Part shown: positions 1 to 9,637 of the stretch, piece after piece
Layout: each line of letters opens with the position of its first letter
How positions within the stretch are numbered: the stretch's first letter is position 1
Assembly (NCBI GenBank): GCA_024741835.1
Contig: JAENRP010000413.1
Span: 3,956-35,223, forward strand
Direction of reading: 5' to 3'
DNA from: Diplocarpon mali
Lineage: Eukaryota > Ascomycota > Leotiomycetes > Helotiales > Drepanopezizaceae
DNA: 31,268 bases
Made by a program: the position numbers and the translations under genes
Notes under the pieces: generated by a model
Told to the model about the DNA's origin: nothing
Database searches by the model: none
The model's input: the letters and a program-made list of their open reading frames with translations, nothing else

Positions 1-111
1 ATACGCTTTTTACCTATAGGCCGGGCCTAGGAGTTAGAAAACGAAACTAGTAAAATAGATAAACAAGCTATAGAGTCGTAAAAACAATTAAAAATAGTAC
101 TAATCTAGATA
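1..111. other. Tail beyond ORF-A, no gene seen
   Basis: This is AT-rich DNA past the probable stop of ORF-A. The only feature I can support is one copy of the 23-bp palindrome. Reading through the stop gives a frame with several stops and no recognisable motif. Confidence 0.5.
12..34. repeat. 23-bp GC palindrome, copy 1
   Basis: Begins ACC (ACT with one change) and ends AGT, with core GGCCGGGCC. It lies outside any frame I can assign, about 80 bp past the ORF-A stop. Confidence 0.85.
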
Positions 112-268
112 TCAATTTTCCTTAGTCCTTTTTAAGGGATAAGGAGAACTATTACCAGATAATACTCTCTTTGCCAAACGACTACTTCTTCTTATAGCAT
201 CGCTATTAGTGTCTGATAAGGCAGGTCTTAGTATGGTAGGAGCTTCTATGCTCCTTATAGATGCTAGT
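112..268 (-). pseudogene. ORF-A, C-terminal end (split from 7427-10704 by gypsy-1)
   Basis: Removing gypsy-1 and one copy of its CTAGT duplication joins the minus-strand frame at 7427 to this segment without a frame change, because the removed length (7158) is divisible by three. The joined frame runs open to a TGA at 112-114. The tail is basic, with RRSSRLAKRV and a later PLKRTKEN, so it may be a nucleic-acid-binding or nuclear-targeting end. That role is inferred from charge only. The TGA could be the true stop or a mutated Trp or Arg codon. Confidence 0.6.
264..268. repeat. Target site duplication of gypsy-1, left copy (CTAGT)
   Basis: CTAGT directly precedes the LTR terminus and is repeated exactly at 7422-7426. 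Five-base duplications are usual for Ty3/gypsy integration. Confidence 0.9.
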
Positions 269-523
269 TGTTACGACTCGCTCTCGAGCGTGCAGAAGGC
301 GAGAATCGAATGACGCTAACTGTATTACCCCAAGAGGTACGCTATGTAATTAAGAAGAAAAGATAAAGAAGAAGAGAGAGTCTCTAGTAGAGCTCCTTCA
401 GAATAAGTATAAGTGCATTACTAGCGCGCATATGATCTAGCCACCTTGCTACCTTAGCGGGCACCTGACTTCGTATACCTAACTAATATATAATATAACC
501 GTATATGTAATGCGGTTATAATA
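269..523 (-). repeat. Gypsy-1 3' LTR
   Basis: 255 bp, the same length as its partner at 7167-7421. This copy starts TGTTACG and ends with a decayed form of CGTAACA. About 30 differences separate the two LTRs and all that I checked are C/T or G/A transitions, as RIP predicts. Confidence 0.95.
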
Positions 524-526
524 CTA

Positions 527-538
527 CCTCCCCCCTTT
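527..538 (-). promoter_or_regulatory. Gypsy-1 polypurine tract
   Basis: On the minus strand this is AAAGGGGGGAGG, three bases before the 3' LTR. It primes plus-strand DNA synthesis in LTR elements, and its position fixes the element orientation. It also encodes the last residues of pol. Confidence 0.85.
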
Positions 539-2180
539 AAAAAACTGCGCCCGCGCAGTTGTATCTATAGGCGTATTATCCTCTAGGTCCTTATAATCGT
601 CAACTCCCTTGTTATATGACCTAAGCCAGCTTAATAGCACCTTTAGTGGCCCCTTAGCCTAAGGGTTTTTTAAATAGAAGTCTCGAATAGCATACGGCGC
701 CGTTATAGCATTAAAGCATAAGTACTATTCGAGGTCTTTATTAGCTCCTTTCTACTTAATCTAATATTTGAGCTTCCTAGCTTAAATATAAGATCTAATT
801 ATTTCTTCTATCTCCTATTCTTCTTATTTTAGCAGTACTTTAATTAGAGCAGGAGGTTCCTAAGCTTGGCCTAGCAGAGGGTTGGGAACGTACTTTCGCA
901 GTGAGTGGGAGTGGAATATAAGGTAGATCGAATAGAGCGAATCAGGCAATTGTACCTTCTAGCTTTCTCCTAGCTTTTCTAGTACTTTTACTAGGCCGTA
1001 CCACTTATCGGAGAGCTTTCAGCTCAGCCGGTCCAGTTTCCAATTCTTAGTACTAATTAGCATATTATCTCTTATAGTCTAATCAACTGGCTAGCGGTAG
1101 AGATCTATAAGCTGTTTCATTTTAGCTTATTATACTTAAAAAGACGACTAGGCGAATTGGACTACTTTTTAAGCTCTAGTAGCTATACGAAGCGCTATTT
1201 TACGATTTACTCTCTTAATTGCTATCTATAGAGGCTTTAGGTTAATTAAATTCCATAAGGAGCGAGCTTTGTAGCCGTTTAGTACTTAGAAAGGGGAAAT
1301 TTGCCCTAAGGATTCGTAAGGTAAGGTCAATTGGGCAATATCTATTAAAGGCAAAAGACGACTCTAATTGTCTTAATAATATAAGTAGAATAGTCTAAGG
1401 CATTATTTTAAGTACTAGTTCATAATCTCAATTTAGCTATTGATATTAAGGTTATAGGCTATAGTTAGCTTAACCTTTATACTTAGTATCTAATAGAGTT
1501 CTTTCCAAAAGGAAGAGACGAATTAGGCGCCTCTATTTAATAGAATTAAGTCAGGTATGCTAAAATAGCGTATCTAGTAAACTAAAAACAACTCTACAAG
1601 GCCTTTTGCATCGATCGAATTATAGTATAAAACCGAAACTGCCTTCTTTAATAACCTATCGATAATTATAAGGGTAAAATTATAACCGAGTTCGTTAAGC
1701 GGAAGCTTTATAAAATCTATTATTAAGTATTAGTAAGCTCGTTCGGGAATTAGCAAGGGTTGTAGGAAACCTAAGGTCTTATTATAACGAGCTTTTATTC
1801 TCGAATAACGACAGTTCTAGATATAAGTGCCGATATCGCTACTAAGACTTTTCTAATAGTATTTTCTTTTTACTAAAAGTCTTATTTTCCCGATTCTAGC
1901 GTATGCAACGCAAGGTTACTTATATATATAACGAATTAGGGCTATTCGCAGTTCGAGAGGTTAGGATAGTACAACGAGTCTACCTTAGAAGAAGAGTTTG
2001 CCTTAGCTAAGTTTATAGTCGAGGCTATACTTCTGCGCCTTATCTCGGAATTTCTATAGCTTAAGGGAGGTCTTATTAGCTTAAATAACCTTATTAATAA
2101 TATAATAGCTTGCTACGTTGTACTCGACCTTAGACGTTAGGTCGGCAGGTGCCTCTATTAGCGCGATTGGCACAGTTATT

Positions 2181-2203
2181 ACTTATAAGCCGGGCCCAGG
2201 AGT
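2181..2203. repeat. 23-bp GC palindrome, copy 2
   Basis: In the gypsy-1 pol linker between RNase H and integrase. Read on minus as T-P-G-P-G-L-stop-V, in the pol frame. It lies exactly 45 bp from copy 3. Confidence 0.95.
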
Positions 2204-2225
2204 GGAATCGATCTGCGCTAAAGTC

Positions 2226-2248
2226 ACTCATAGGCCGGGCCTAGGAGT
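2226..2248. repeat. 23-bp GC palindrome, copy 3
   Basis: Second of the tandem pair in the RNase H-integrase linker. Read on minus as T-P-R-P-G-L-stop-V, in the pol frame. Confidence 0.95.
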
Positions 2249-3142
2249 AGAATCGCCTCTAGTAGTAAGCACTTCTATAGAGAGCTTATCGTTGGGTAAG
2301 AGCTGCTAATAGCGTAAAGCTCGTTTCCTAGCCTTAAGAGGGGTCAGCTCCTAGTCTCAACGTAAGAGTGTATTAGCTAGCGTATTTATCATACCTATTC
2401 GGTATATAATAAGGAAGTTGAAATTAGCGAAGAACTCCGCCTAGTAAGCCTACTAGGCTATTAAGTCCTTAGTTATTATAAAGTACTTAAGGGCCTTATA
2501 ATCTATATATACGTGTACTATTTTCTAGGCCCTAAGTAGCTCTGCCTTATACTAGTAGAACGATCTAAAAATCGCTAGGAGCTCCTTATTGTAAATAGGG
2601 TAATTCAGCTCAGCGTTATTCAATATCTTCGAGAAGTACCTGATTAGGTGGTAGTTATCGTCTTCCTAGAGTTAAGAGAGTACGCTAGCGACTATGCTAT
2701 CGGAGGCGTCGGTCTTAAGCCTTATCTGCTTTCGAGGGTAATAGTAGTATAAAATCGGGATTATTTAAAGGCTTAAGCGTAGAGCTTCTTAAGCTTCCTT
2801 ATAAGCGTTATTAAAGTCAAAAGGAACGTTTCCTATAAGAGCTATTAAAGGTCGGCAGATACAACTATAGCCTTAAATAAACCTTCAGTAGAAGTTATAG
2901 AACCTGAAGAAGCTTTATACGCTATATACGTTCTCGGCGTATTTCTACTCCTAAATAACTAAGACCTTATCAGGGTCTACTTCAATTCTGTAAACTCTAA
3001 TAATAAACCCTAGGAACCTAGTCTTAGTAACCCCGAACTCGCTTTTTTTAATATCTGCTTAAAGGCCGTAGCATTAGAGAATTCCTAAGATCTTCTTAAT
3101 ATGAATCTTATAGTTAAGGGAGTTTTCTAAGTAGATTAGAAT

Positions 3143-3154
3143 ATCATTTAAGTA
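3143..3154 (-). other. Mutated RT catalytic box (YLND)
   Basis: Codons TAC TTA AAT GAT on the minus strand lie in the YxDD position of gypsy-1 RT. The first catalytic Asp is now Asn, which should abolish polymerase activity independently of the stop codons. Confidence 0.8.
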
Positions 3155-4097
3155 GGCAGAGTAGAAATCATTAAAGTGGTTAAGGAGAATATTATTAATA
3201 AACCTTTGAAAGGTGGCAGGCCTATTTGTCAGCCCGAATAGCAAAACCTTATATTTATAAGTCTTATAACGCGTGCGAAAGGTAGTCAAGTCTTCGGCGT
3301 TAGCTGATATGCGGATATAGTAAAAGGCTTATTATATATCGATTTTTATAAAAACACAAGCTTTCGATATGCGTGCTATTATCTTATTAATAAAGGGAAT
3401 CGGGTAAGGGTCTTTCTTTATTAGAGCGTTTAATTTCCGATAATTGACGCATAGATGTAAGGAGCTATTAGCTTTTCTAATAAAGAGGATTAGGGCTGCT
3501 TAGGAAGAACTCGAAGCTTCGATAAATCCTTTATACAAGTTCTTAAAAATATAGCTCTTGACCTTTAAAAGCTATTTATCGGTAAGGCGGCAGAGGGGTT
3601 CGATTATTAAGTTGTTCTCGCCTATTAGCTCGATTTTATAATCTACCCCTAGTCTGAGTTCTAGCAGCTGATCGGAGGCCTAGCGACTAAAGACGTTCTT
3701 AAACTTAGCGTACTAAGGCGGGAGCTTCTAGTCTATTAGCTTATTATTGCTCTTATACTTGGCTTGCAGCGCCGAATTAAGGCCAAGGGAGCTAATTTCA
3801 GCTTGCCTAACCGATTCTCGGCGATTGATTTCTCAGTCTAGATCGTAAATAGAGCTTATAAATATAAACTCTTTAGGCGCTGGTTCTTAAGTCTATATAA
3901 CTCGTCTTACCCTAGTTGTAAAGCGGTAGTAGAGGGCGCCGATTGCTAAGGCTAAGATCAGGCTGATCTGGCAAGCCGGCTTTAGAGTAGCGTTCCTTTT
4001 CGCTAAGAGAGGGAGCAAGGGGTTTAGTACTCTTAGCAAGGCCTTCTTTATACAGTTCAGATCTCTTTTTAAGTCTTTAAAGAAACTGCTATCCCTA

Positions 4098-4120
4098 GGT
4101 CTACAAGAGGCTATAGGAGT
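4098..4120. repeat. Decayed third unit beside palindromes 4 and 5
   Basis: Ends in AGT and lies exactly 45 bp before copy 4, but lacks the ACT end and the GC core. On minus it reads T-P-I-A-S-C-R-P. It could be an eroded palindrome or simply part of a 15-residue protein repeat. Confidence 0.4.
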
Positions 4121-4142
4121 AGGAATCGAATTAGTATATTTC

Positions 4143-4165
4143 ACTCGCAGGCTGGGACCAGGAGT
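4143..4165. repeat. 23-bp GC palindrome, copy 4
   Basis: In gypsy-1 pol between protease and RT. Read on minus as T-P-G-P-S-L-R-V, in frame. It lies 45 bp from copy 5, so the pair forms a 15-residue tandem repeat in the protein. Confidence 0.95.
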
Positions 4166-4187
4166 AGGATTCGAGTTCGCAGATTTC

Positions 4188-4210
4188 ACTCGCGGGCCGG
4201 GACCAGGAGT
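4188..4210. repeat. 23-bp GC palindrome, copy 5
   Basis: Read on minus as T-P-G-P-G-P-R-V, one of the best-preserved copies. In pol frame, in the protease-RT linker. Confidence 0.97.
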
Positions 4211-4687
4211 GGGATTCGAAGCGCTATTTCTTACTAGCACTAAGAGCTAGGCTCAAGCTATTCTCAGGTCTTTATCCTCAGCGTCTATTATAGCTGCTCG
4301 ACGATCGACATCTTACTAGGCTATTAAGGGTTTTATTAGCTATAAGAGATCGATTAGTACGCATCGATCAAAGTAGAGGACGATAGGCATATCCTTAGGC
4401 TAAGAGATACTATTTTTCCCTTTTCTATAGGATTGTTTAAGGTCATAGTGCTCTAGGAACTTCCTACTGATTAAAACGTCAGTTGCTCTTAAGCTTATAA
4501 TTAGGAAAGGGAAGTTTATTTATCGCCTATTAATTATAAGGGTAAGTAAGACGGCGAATCGAATGATTTCTCCTTTAAGGCTATTATAGCCAGTAGGGGT
4601 AATTGGTTTAGGCAGTTTAATAAACTTCACCCTAAGTCTTTAAGAGAGCTAGTATGCTAGAGATATCTTAATAATACCGAAAATATT

Positions 4688-4699
4688 AGCTCTGCTATT
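4688..4699 (-). other. Mutated protease active site (NSRA)
   Basis: Codons AAT AGC AGA GCT stand where retroelement aspartic proteases have Asp-Ser/Thr-Gly-Ala. Both changes (Asp to Asn, Gly to Arg) are explained by G-to-A transitions. Confidence 0.7.
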
Positions 4700-5962
4700 A
4701 ATATAGGTAACTGTTTTGATAAATGATCTATTTCGAGCTAGTTCTATAGGAACTAAGAACTAGCGGCCGCCTATTAATAGGCGGGAATCAAAATCCAAGT
4801 CTTTTTACAAATTGTAACCTATACTATAGTAGGAGTCTTTGCCACAGCTTAGTAATTTCCTAATAGCAGGTCGTTTTCCATCTCAACTTCAGCTACTATA
4901 AACTCGCCTTGCTTCTTTAGCTTCGGGCAGTCTATCGCATAGTGACTAAGGGCTCCGCAGTTATAGTAGAGACCAGATGACGGCTTTAGGCTGGTAGACC
5001 TTTCTCAGTGAGTCGCCGGCGAGGGGGAACAAGTGCAGGGAGCTAGGGAGGTAGCTGTAGCAGTAGGTCTCTATAACTCCCTTTTTAGTATACTAGGGAC
5101 GCGGTCCTTCGCAGGAGAGAACGCGACGGCAGGGGCGACTCGTTAAGCGTTATAGGCCTCTTCTTACTTAATATTATAGGCCTCGCGGTCCGCAATAGCT
5201 AAGAACTCATTTAAAGTAGTATAATTATTATTCATTTTATACTTCTCTACTTAAAGGTCGTTCTTTAAAGCTAGGGAGACCTTTTTATAAACGTTATTAA
5301 ACTAGCGAGACTGATCGATCTTTCTAGCTATAGCAAGGGTGACGAACTTAGATCAGAACTCGTAGTATAATAATAAACCTATAGTTAGCCTACTGTATTT
5401 GAGCTTAATAGACTGAACGTAGTTATGGTTAAAGAACCTCTAATCTAAGACCTTAAGGATATTAGTAACGTATATAAACTTACTAATAAAGACAGGATCT
5501 ATATATTATAGGATCAGGTTCTAAGCTTTACCTATCGTACACTTAAAGTAGGTAGTGATCTAGTCCTCTTTTAAAGTGAAGTTGCCTAAGTACTCTTAAA
5601 TGAATACCTTTATAGCCATCTTTCAAGTGTTATAGGTAATTTCGCCCTAGTGGTTGCTAAAATGGGTTTAAGAGTACTTGATTCGATAGGGGTCGATAGC
5701 TAGAATTAAAGGTCTGATAATCAGGAGGTAATAGTCTAAGGGAGGTAGTAAGTCGGCGGTAAGGGACCGAGTGTTCTAAGGGCTAGCACTTAGGGAAGAA
5801 GGGGCAGTAGCATTATTTTAAAGAGCAGTAGCTACAGCAGCACTAATAAGGTTCGCGATTTCGGCCTGCTAAGCAGCTGAAAAGAGAGGGGCTAATATAG
5901 TAAGGGTAGACATCGGTTCTTCCTTAACTTCAATCGATAGAAGGGGAGTATTTCGAGAATCC

Positions 5963-5985
5963 ACTCGCAGTCTAGGACTAGGAGT
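5963..5985. repeat. 23-bp GC palindrome, copy 6
   Basis: In the N-terminal part of gypsy-1 gag, between the two candidate start codons. Read on minus as T-P-S-P-R-L-R-V, in gag frame. Confidence 0.9.
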
Positions 5986-6054
5986 AAAATCTGTACTAAG
6001 AGAGGTAGCTTCTTAAGTGGGCTTAAGAGGGGGAATATCTCTAGGACCAGGGTT

Positions 6055-6123
6055 AGCAGTAAGGCCTATAGAACTAGAACTGGTGGCAGTAAGGCCTAGA
6101 GAACTAGTAGCAGTAAGGCCTAG
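6055..6123 (-). repeat. Short tandem coding repeat in gag N-terminus
   Basis: Three copies of GCAGTAAGGCCTA-like sequence begin near 6055, 6085 and 6109. The spacings of 30 and 24 bp are multiples of three. On minus they encode repeated G-L-T-A-T-S-S. Confidence 0.75.
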
Positions 6124-6458
6124 TGGAGGTGCGGTTAACCTTTCACTCCTCCTAAGTGGTATAAGATTAGAGGTCATAAGTACTAACTCTCTCTATATTA
6201 TCTAGTTTAGTCTAAAGGGACCTAATGCTAAATAGTGACCTATTCAAAAGGGGGAAGATCAGTATAAGCAGAGCTGTATACGTTCTTAAAGCCTTCTAGT
6301 AGAGTATATATTAAGGTATTATAGGTTTATAGATCTTAAGAAAGAAGGTTTTACTTTAGGATCATATCTCTTTACTAATCAGGAGTTGTAATAAGGTTGC
6401 CTAAGGGTGCAGTGCAAATCCAGGGAAGTAGGGTCCGGGGATCTAAAGCTTATCACTC

Positions 6459-6481
6459 TACCAAAGTTGACCTAGTCTCTA
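6459..6481. repeat. Leader direct repeat a, copy 1
   Basis: A 23-bp unit with GTTGACCTAGTCTCT, repeated with a few substitutions at 6498-6520. Confidence 0.6.
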
Positions 6482-6497
6482 ATAGTATAGTATAACC

Positions 6498-6520
6498 TAC
6501 TAAGGCTGACCAAGTCTCTA
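6498..6520. repeat. Leader direct repeat a, copy 2
   Basis: Partner of 6459-6481, reading GCTGACCAAGTCTCT in the shared part. Confidence 0.6.
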
Positions 6521-6586
6521 TATATATATATAGGTATAGGTCCTTTAGTTTATACCTAAGTGTTTTAAAAGAAGGAGTAAAGGGCT

Positions 6587-6650
6587 TTAAAGAGTGTAAG
6601 GAGAGTTGTTAACAAGTATAGTCGATGGGAAGTATAGAGAAGGTCGATGA
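6587..6650. repeat. Leader direct repeat b, copy 1
   Basis: About 60 bp beginning TTAAAGAGTGTAAGGAGAG, matched imperfectly at 6719-6776. It could be a leader duplication carrying packaging or promoter signals. That role is not shown by the sequence. Confidence 0.65.
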
Positions 6651-6718
6651 CTTATTCGCAAGGAGGGGTCTTCGAGGAGTCGAGTTATATTCGAGGCTTT
6701 CGCAGAAGAGGGGGAGTA

Positions 6719-6776
6719 TTAAAGAGTATAAGGAGAGTTATTAATAAGTATATTGTCGATAAGTATAAGGTTAATG
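6719..6776. repeat. Leader direct repeat b, copy 2
   Basis: Partner of 6587-6650, starting TTAAAGAGTATAAGGAGAG. Substitutions are mostly transitions, with small length differences. Confidence 0.65.
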
Positions 6777-7035
6777 AAAAGAGTAGTATAGAGTATTTGT
6801 AAGAGAGGGAGAGAGTTAAGAAGAGAAAAGTTATTATACTGCTTTAGGCAGCAGCCTACGCTAGCAAAGCGAGGGCATAGTAAATAATTTTTTTCGAATT
6901 GAACTTAAAGGTGAATCTCCGTTTATAAAATAGAGGAGGAGGTAAGGGGTCGAAAAAATGAGCTGATCTCGTATTCGAAGGTTGTTTAGCTTTCTTTAAA
7001 AAACTAAATTAGTAAGATAATCTAAGCGCTACGTA

Positions 7036-7056
7036 CGAGTTGCTTAGGGTAGTTCG
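7036..7056. repeat. Leader direct repeat c, copy 1
   Basis: A 21-bp unit, CGAGTTGCTTAGG then GTAGTTCG, close to the 5' LTR. It is repeated at 7081-7101 with two changes. Confidence 0.7.
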
Positions 7057-7080
7057 TAGTAGAAGTCGAAATCGAGAGAT

Positions 7081-7101
7081 CGAGTTGCTTAAGGCAGTTC
7101 G
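7081..7101. repeat. Leader direct repeat c, copy 2
   Basis: Partner of 7036-7056, 45 bp away. Confidence 0.7.
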
Positions 7102-7166
7102 AAATAACGATTCTAAAGGTAGTAGATATTAAGCTTCTTAGCAGAGGTTGAGTTGATCTTTTCTTA

Positions 7167-7421
7167 TATTACGACTCGCTCTTAAGCGTGCAGAAGGCGA
7201 GAATCGAATAATGCTAACTATATTACCTTAAGAGGTACGCTATATAATTAAGAAGAAAAGATAAAGAAGAAGAGAAAGTCTTTAGTAGAGCTCCTCCAGA
7301 ATAAGTACAGGTGCATTACTAGTATGTACGTGATCTAGCCACCTTGCTACCTTAGCGGGCACCTGACTTCGTGCACCTGACCAACACATGACATAACCGT
7401 ATACGTAATGCGGCCGTAACA
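7167..7421 (-). repeat. Gypsy-1 5' LTR
   Basis: 255 bp. On plus it starts TATTACG (decayed TGTTACG) and ends CGTAACA, so the original ends were a 7-bp inverted repeat. It should hold the element promoter, but I see no clear TATA box. This copy is less mutated at its right end than the 3' LTR. Confidence 0.95.
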
Positions 7422-7426
7422 CTAGT
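7422..7426. repeat. Target site duplication of gypsy-1, right copy (CTAGT)
   Basis: Exact match to 264-268. Confidence 0.9.
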
Positions 7427-7474
7427 ATAGTATGATAGCTTCTGCTAATAAGAAGAGAGACTTATATAATGGCG

Positions 7475-7499
7475 TTATTATTATTATTATTATTATTAT
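7475..7499. repeat. (TTA)n microsatellite coding poly-Asn
   Basis: Eight uninterrupted TTA units. In the minus-strand ORF-A frame they encode eight Asn in a row near the C-terminus. Confidence 0.9.
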
Positions 7500-7585
7500 C
7501 TTTAAGGGAATTGTCGGTGATAGAGGAGGGAAAGGCAGGAGATTCTATAGATACTACTTCCTTAGCCTTACCCTTTAATAGATCA

Positions 7586-7608
7586 AGTTGCAGGCCGGGC
7601 CTAGGAGT
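7586..7608. repeat. 23-bp GC palindrome, copy 7
   Basis: In ORF-A, read on minus as T-P-R-P-G-L-Q-L. The AGT at its plus-strand left end replaces ACT. Confidence 0.88.
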
Positions 7609-8407
7609 TATATTTGGTGTCTTTGTATAAGGCTTCTTAATGCTATACTTCTTAAGGAGTATCGTCTCGTTAATTATATTATTAGCTTTAATATTATTAT
7701 CTATATCTTTAGTCTTTGTCTAAGACTTATTACTATATAACTATAGCTTTAGTTGTTAAACTAGCTTCTAAGTATTAGTAAAATCTTTAAAAAGTTCTTA
7801 TTTATACTTTTTTAGATATGCTATCAGCTGAGATACGTCTTTTACAAATAAATCCTTTATAGTTATTACTACTAATAGATCACTTTATAATCGTCTTCTT
7901 ATAAGAGCGTCTGATAGTAGACCACCTTTTATTATACTAAGCGTTATATGAAACTTAGCTAAGGATTCTCTAGTAATACTCTATCTCGCTATACTTGGTT
8001 TCTTTATACAGATGGAATCGATAATAAATTCTTTTAGGTTAGTGCTATTCTTAAGTGATTTATTGCTAATAACTTCTATATAGTTGTTGCTAATAGCGAG
8101 AAAACCACCCTTTTTAAGTTCTTTATTAGAATCCAGGTTAATAAAGGTGCCTTATCTTATAAATACTAAAAATAGAATAGTCTTATTAGAGATATACTCC
8201 TTTAGAATTGTTCTATCCTTAGTGTTTAATTCTTTCTATTGAGCTACGCTTTATATTAGATTTAATAAGATCTATTAAGAGTTCTTAGGGTGATAGGATA
8301 TAAGTATAGATGATTTATAAGACTTTTCCTATATAGTAAATTCTTTAGTCGATTGTTTAGCTGCTAGAATCATATAGTAGTTAATAGTTCTATTATTAGG
8401 TGGATTA

Positions 8408-8430
8408 ACCTACGAGCCGGGCTTAGGAGT
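8408..8430. repeat. 23-bp GC palindrome, copy 8
   Basis: In ORF-A, read on minus as T-P-K-P-G-S-stop-V. It lies about 96 residues before the GGF/NNY block, the same distance as copy 12 in ORF-B. Confidence 0.9.
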
Positions 8431-9637
8431 CAATCTTACGAATCTTATATTAGCGTTAATCTTAATAGAAATAATTCGCGAATAGTAGTTAATGCCTATA
8501 AATTATATAAGCTTAGGATACGCTACTAGCTTATGTAAAGAATTATAATAAGTTAATAGAGCACTAAGATATAGATTATAGTGCATCCTTAAGGTCTGCT
8601 ATATTAAGCTATAAGTTGTATTATAAAGGAAGGCGGAGGGGAGGCTTGGCTTCTTATCTAAGGTCTAGAAATAGTATTAGTATATTTCTAGCTCCTCTTA
8701 TACTAATATTAAAAATGAATTCTTTTTATAATTACTATAACTATATGTGCGTATAGCACTTAGGAAAGCGCAGTTGAATAGTTTAGGTATATTTAAAAAA
8801 CCTTTGCTATAGAGTAATATTAGGTTATCACTAGTTAGTATAGCACTATACTAAGCGGGAGTCTAGGCGATATTATGGAATAATTTCAAAGCTTTAGGCT
8901 TTACTTTAAACTTAGTGAAACCTAATAATATATCTTTCTTGACCTAGCTTGCTATTCTATTACTAATAGCTATAATTGCATAATTCCTTAAGTGTAATAA
9001 AAACAACTTTAGGTTAGGTGCAGTGCAAAATTTGTATATATTAAAGGAAACTTGCTCGTTAGTTAAAGATACTATTATCAGCCTATAATATTATATATAT
9101 TATTATTTATATAGAGTATAAAATTTTTCGAAACTGAAGTCCTTAAATATCCCTATTATAAATTTGCTTAATCGTATCTTTATCTCTAGTATTACTGCAA
9201 TCTTAAATCTATTACTATATTAAAGTATTATCTTAATATTAAAGGGAACTTTATAGCACTTTATAGATATGATTATTGTACTACTTTCTAGCTTTTTTTT
9301 AAGGATATAGTAGTCGCCCTTCGATTTCTTATACTTAATAAAGAAATGTATAATATTATCTATAGAAAATTCGTCTTATTATAGCTTTATAATTTGTTTA
9401 ATAGCTTTTGCCGTCGCTTCCTATATTAGCAAAACTTCTCCTTGACCTTCCTTTTTCAAACGCTTTATTATTGACTTATAGAATTTCAAAACAAATTTTT
9501 ATAGGTCTTTGGAAAAGGTTTATATAATATCGGCTGTATCCTTTTTAGTATTATTAAAAATTTCTATTATATTAGTAATAGGGTTATTCTCTTTGTCTAT
9601 CAGATTATCTTTAAAGTCTATATTATTATATATTCTA

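Larger units (their letters stand above)
524..4810 (-). pseudogene. Gypsy-1 pol: protease, RT, RNase H, integrase, chromodomain
   Basis: This minus-strand frame encodes the replication and integration enzymes of a Ty3/gypsy element. Aspartic protease: the active-site triad region reads NSRA instead of D-S/T-G-A at 4688-4699. Then two palindromes (4143-4210) and RT at about 3640-2960, with YLND at 3143-3154 where YxDD is expected. RNase H at about 2800-2430 keeps TDAS and a later YIDYKAL. Two palindromes follow (2248-2181), then integrase at about 1950-900 with core motif DFIKLPL and NRGAQF (Asp to Asn at 1535-1537). A chromodomain at about 810-690 has YQIK-stop-KGA, the stop replacing Trp. 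The terminal TAG (524-526) abuts the LTR. Pol is one frame back from gag, typical of -1 frameshifting. Stops throughout make it non-functional. Domain edges are approximate. Confidence 0.9.
4801..6177 (-). pseudogene. Gypsy-1 gag
   Basis: Capsid and nucleocapsid frame of gypsy-1. The first ATG on the minus strand is at 6177-6175 (MTSNLIPLRRSERL). A second in-frame ATG at 5913-5911 (MSTLTILAPLFSAA) resembles a usual gag start and is an alternative. Order: a low-complexity N-terminus with three LGLTATSS-like repeats, a palindrome read as T-P-S-P-R-L-R-V, an alpha-helical capsid region (about 5880-5150), and one zinc knuckle at about 4971-4925. In the knuckle NCGALSHYAIDC keeps Cys, His and Cys, but the first Cys is now Tyr (TGY to TAY). 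Stops fall at likely Gln and Trp positions. The 3' edge is uncertain because gag runs into pol through a -1 frame overlap around 4800-4860. Confidence 0.82.
6178..7166 (-). other. Gypsy-1 leader between 5' LTR and gag
   Basis: Nearly 1 kb without a supported frame, holding three pairs of short direct repeats listed separately. The primer-binding site should lie immediately left of 7167, but I cannot match it to a tRNA end. It may be mutated. The leader is purine-rich on plus between about 6570 and 6840. Confidence 0.6.
269..7421 (-). mobile_element. Gypsy-1: complete, inactivated Ty3/gypsy retrotransposon with chromodomain
   Basis: A 7,153-bp element in minus orientation. The order on its own strand is 5' LTR (7167-7421), a leader of about 1 kb, gag, pol in the -1 frame (protease, RT, RNase H, integrase, chromodomain), a polypurine tract, and 3' LTR (269-523). 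A perfect CTAGT duplication flanks it. The chromodomain after integrase is the mark of the chromovirus branch. Coding frames are broken by TAG and TAA, and protease, RT and integrase each show an Asp-to-Asn change at a catalytic site. Five clear 23-bp palindromes lie in its frames: one in gag, two between protease and RT, two between RNase H and integrase. It interrupts ORF-A. Confidence 0.95.

Noticed and set aside
2517..2539. Palindrome-like site (ACT, central TAGGCCCTA, ending TAG)
   Set aside because: It lies within conserved RNase H coding sequence, lacks the GC arms and the AGT end, and is best explained by coding sequence.
6038..6060. Half palindrome in gypsy-1 gag (CTAGGACCAGG, ending AGT)
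   Set aside because: The left end is TCT and one arm is missing. It could be an eroded copy but falls below the standard used for the other 27.
6017..6205. Plus-strand open frame with Gly/Arg/Pro repeats
   Set aside because: Antisense of the gypsy-1 gag N-terminal repeats.
6390..6480. Possible tRNA-like segment on minus (GGTAGAGTG and GGATTTGCAC as A- and B-box-like)
   Set aside because: I could not fold an acceptor stem or a complete cloverleaf, and the region is part of a decayed leader with direct repeats.
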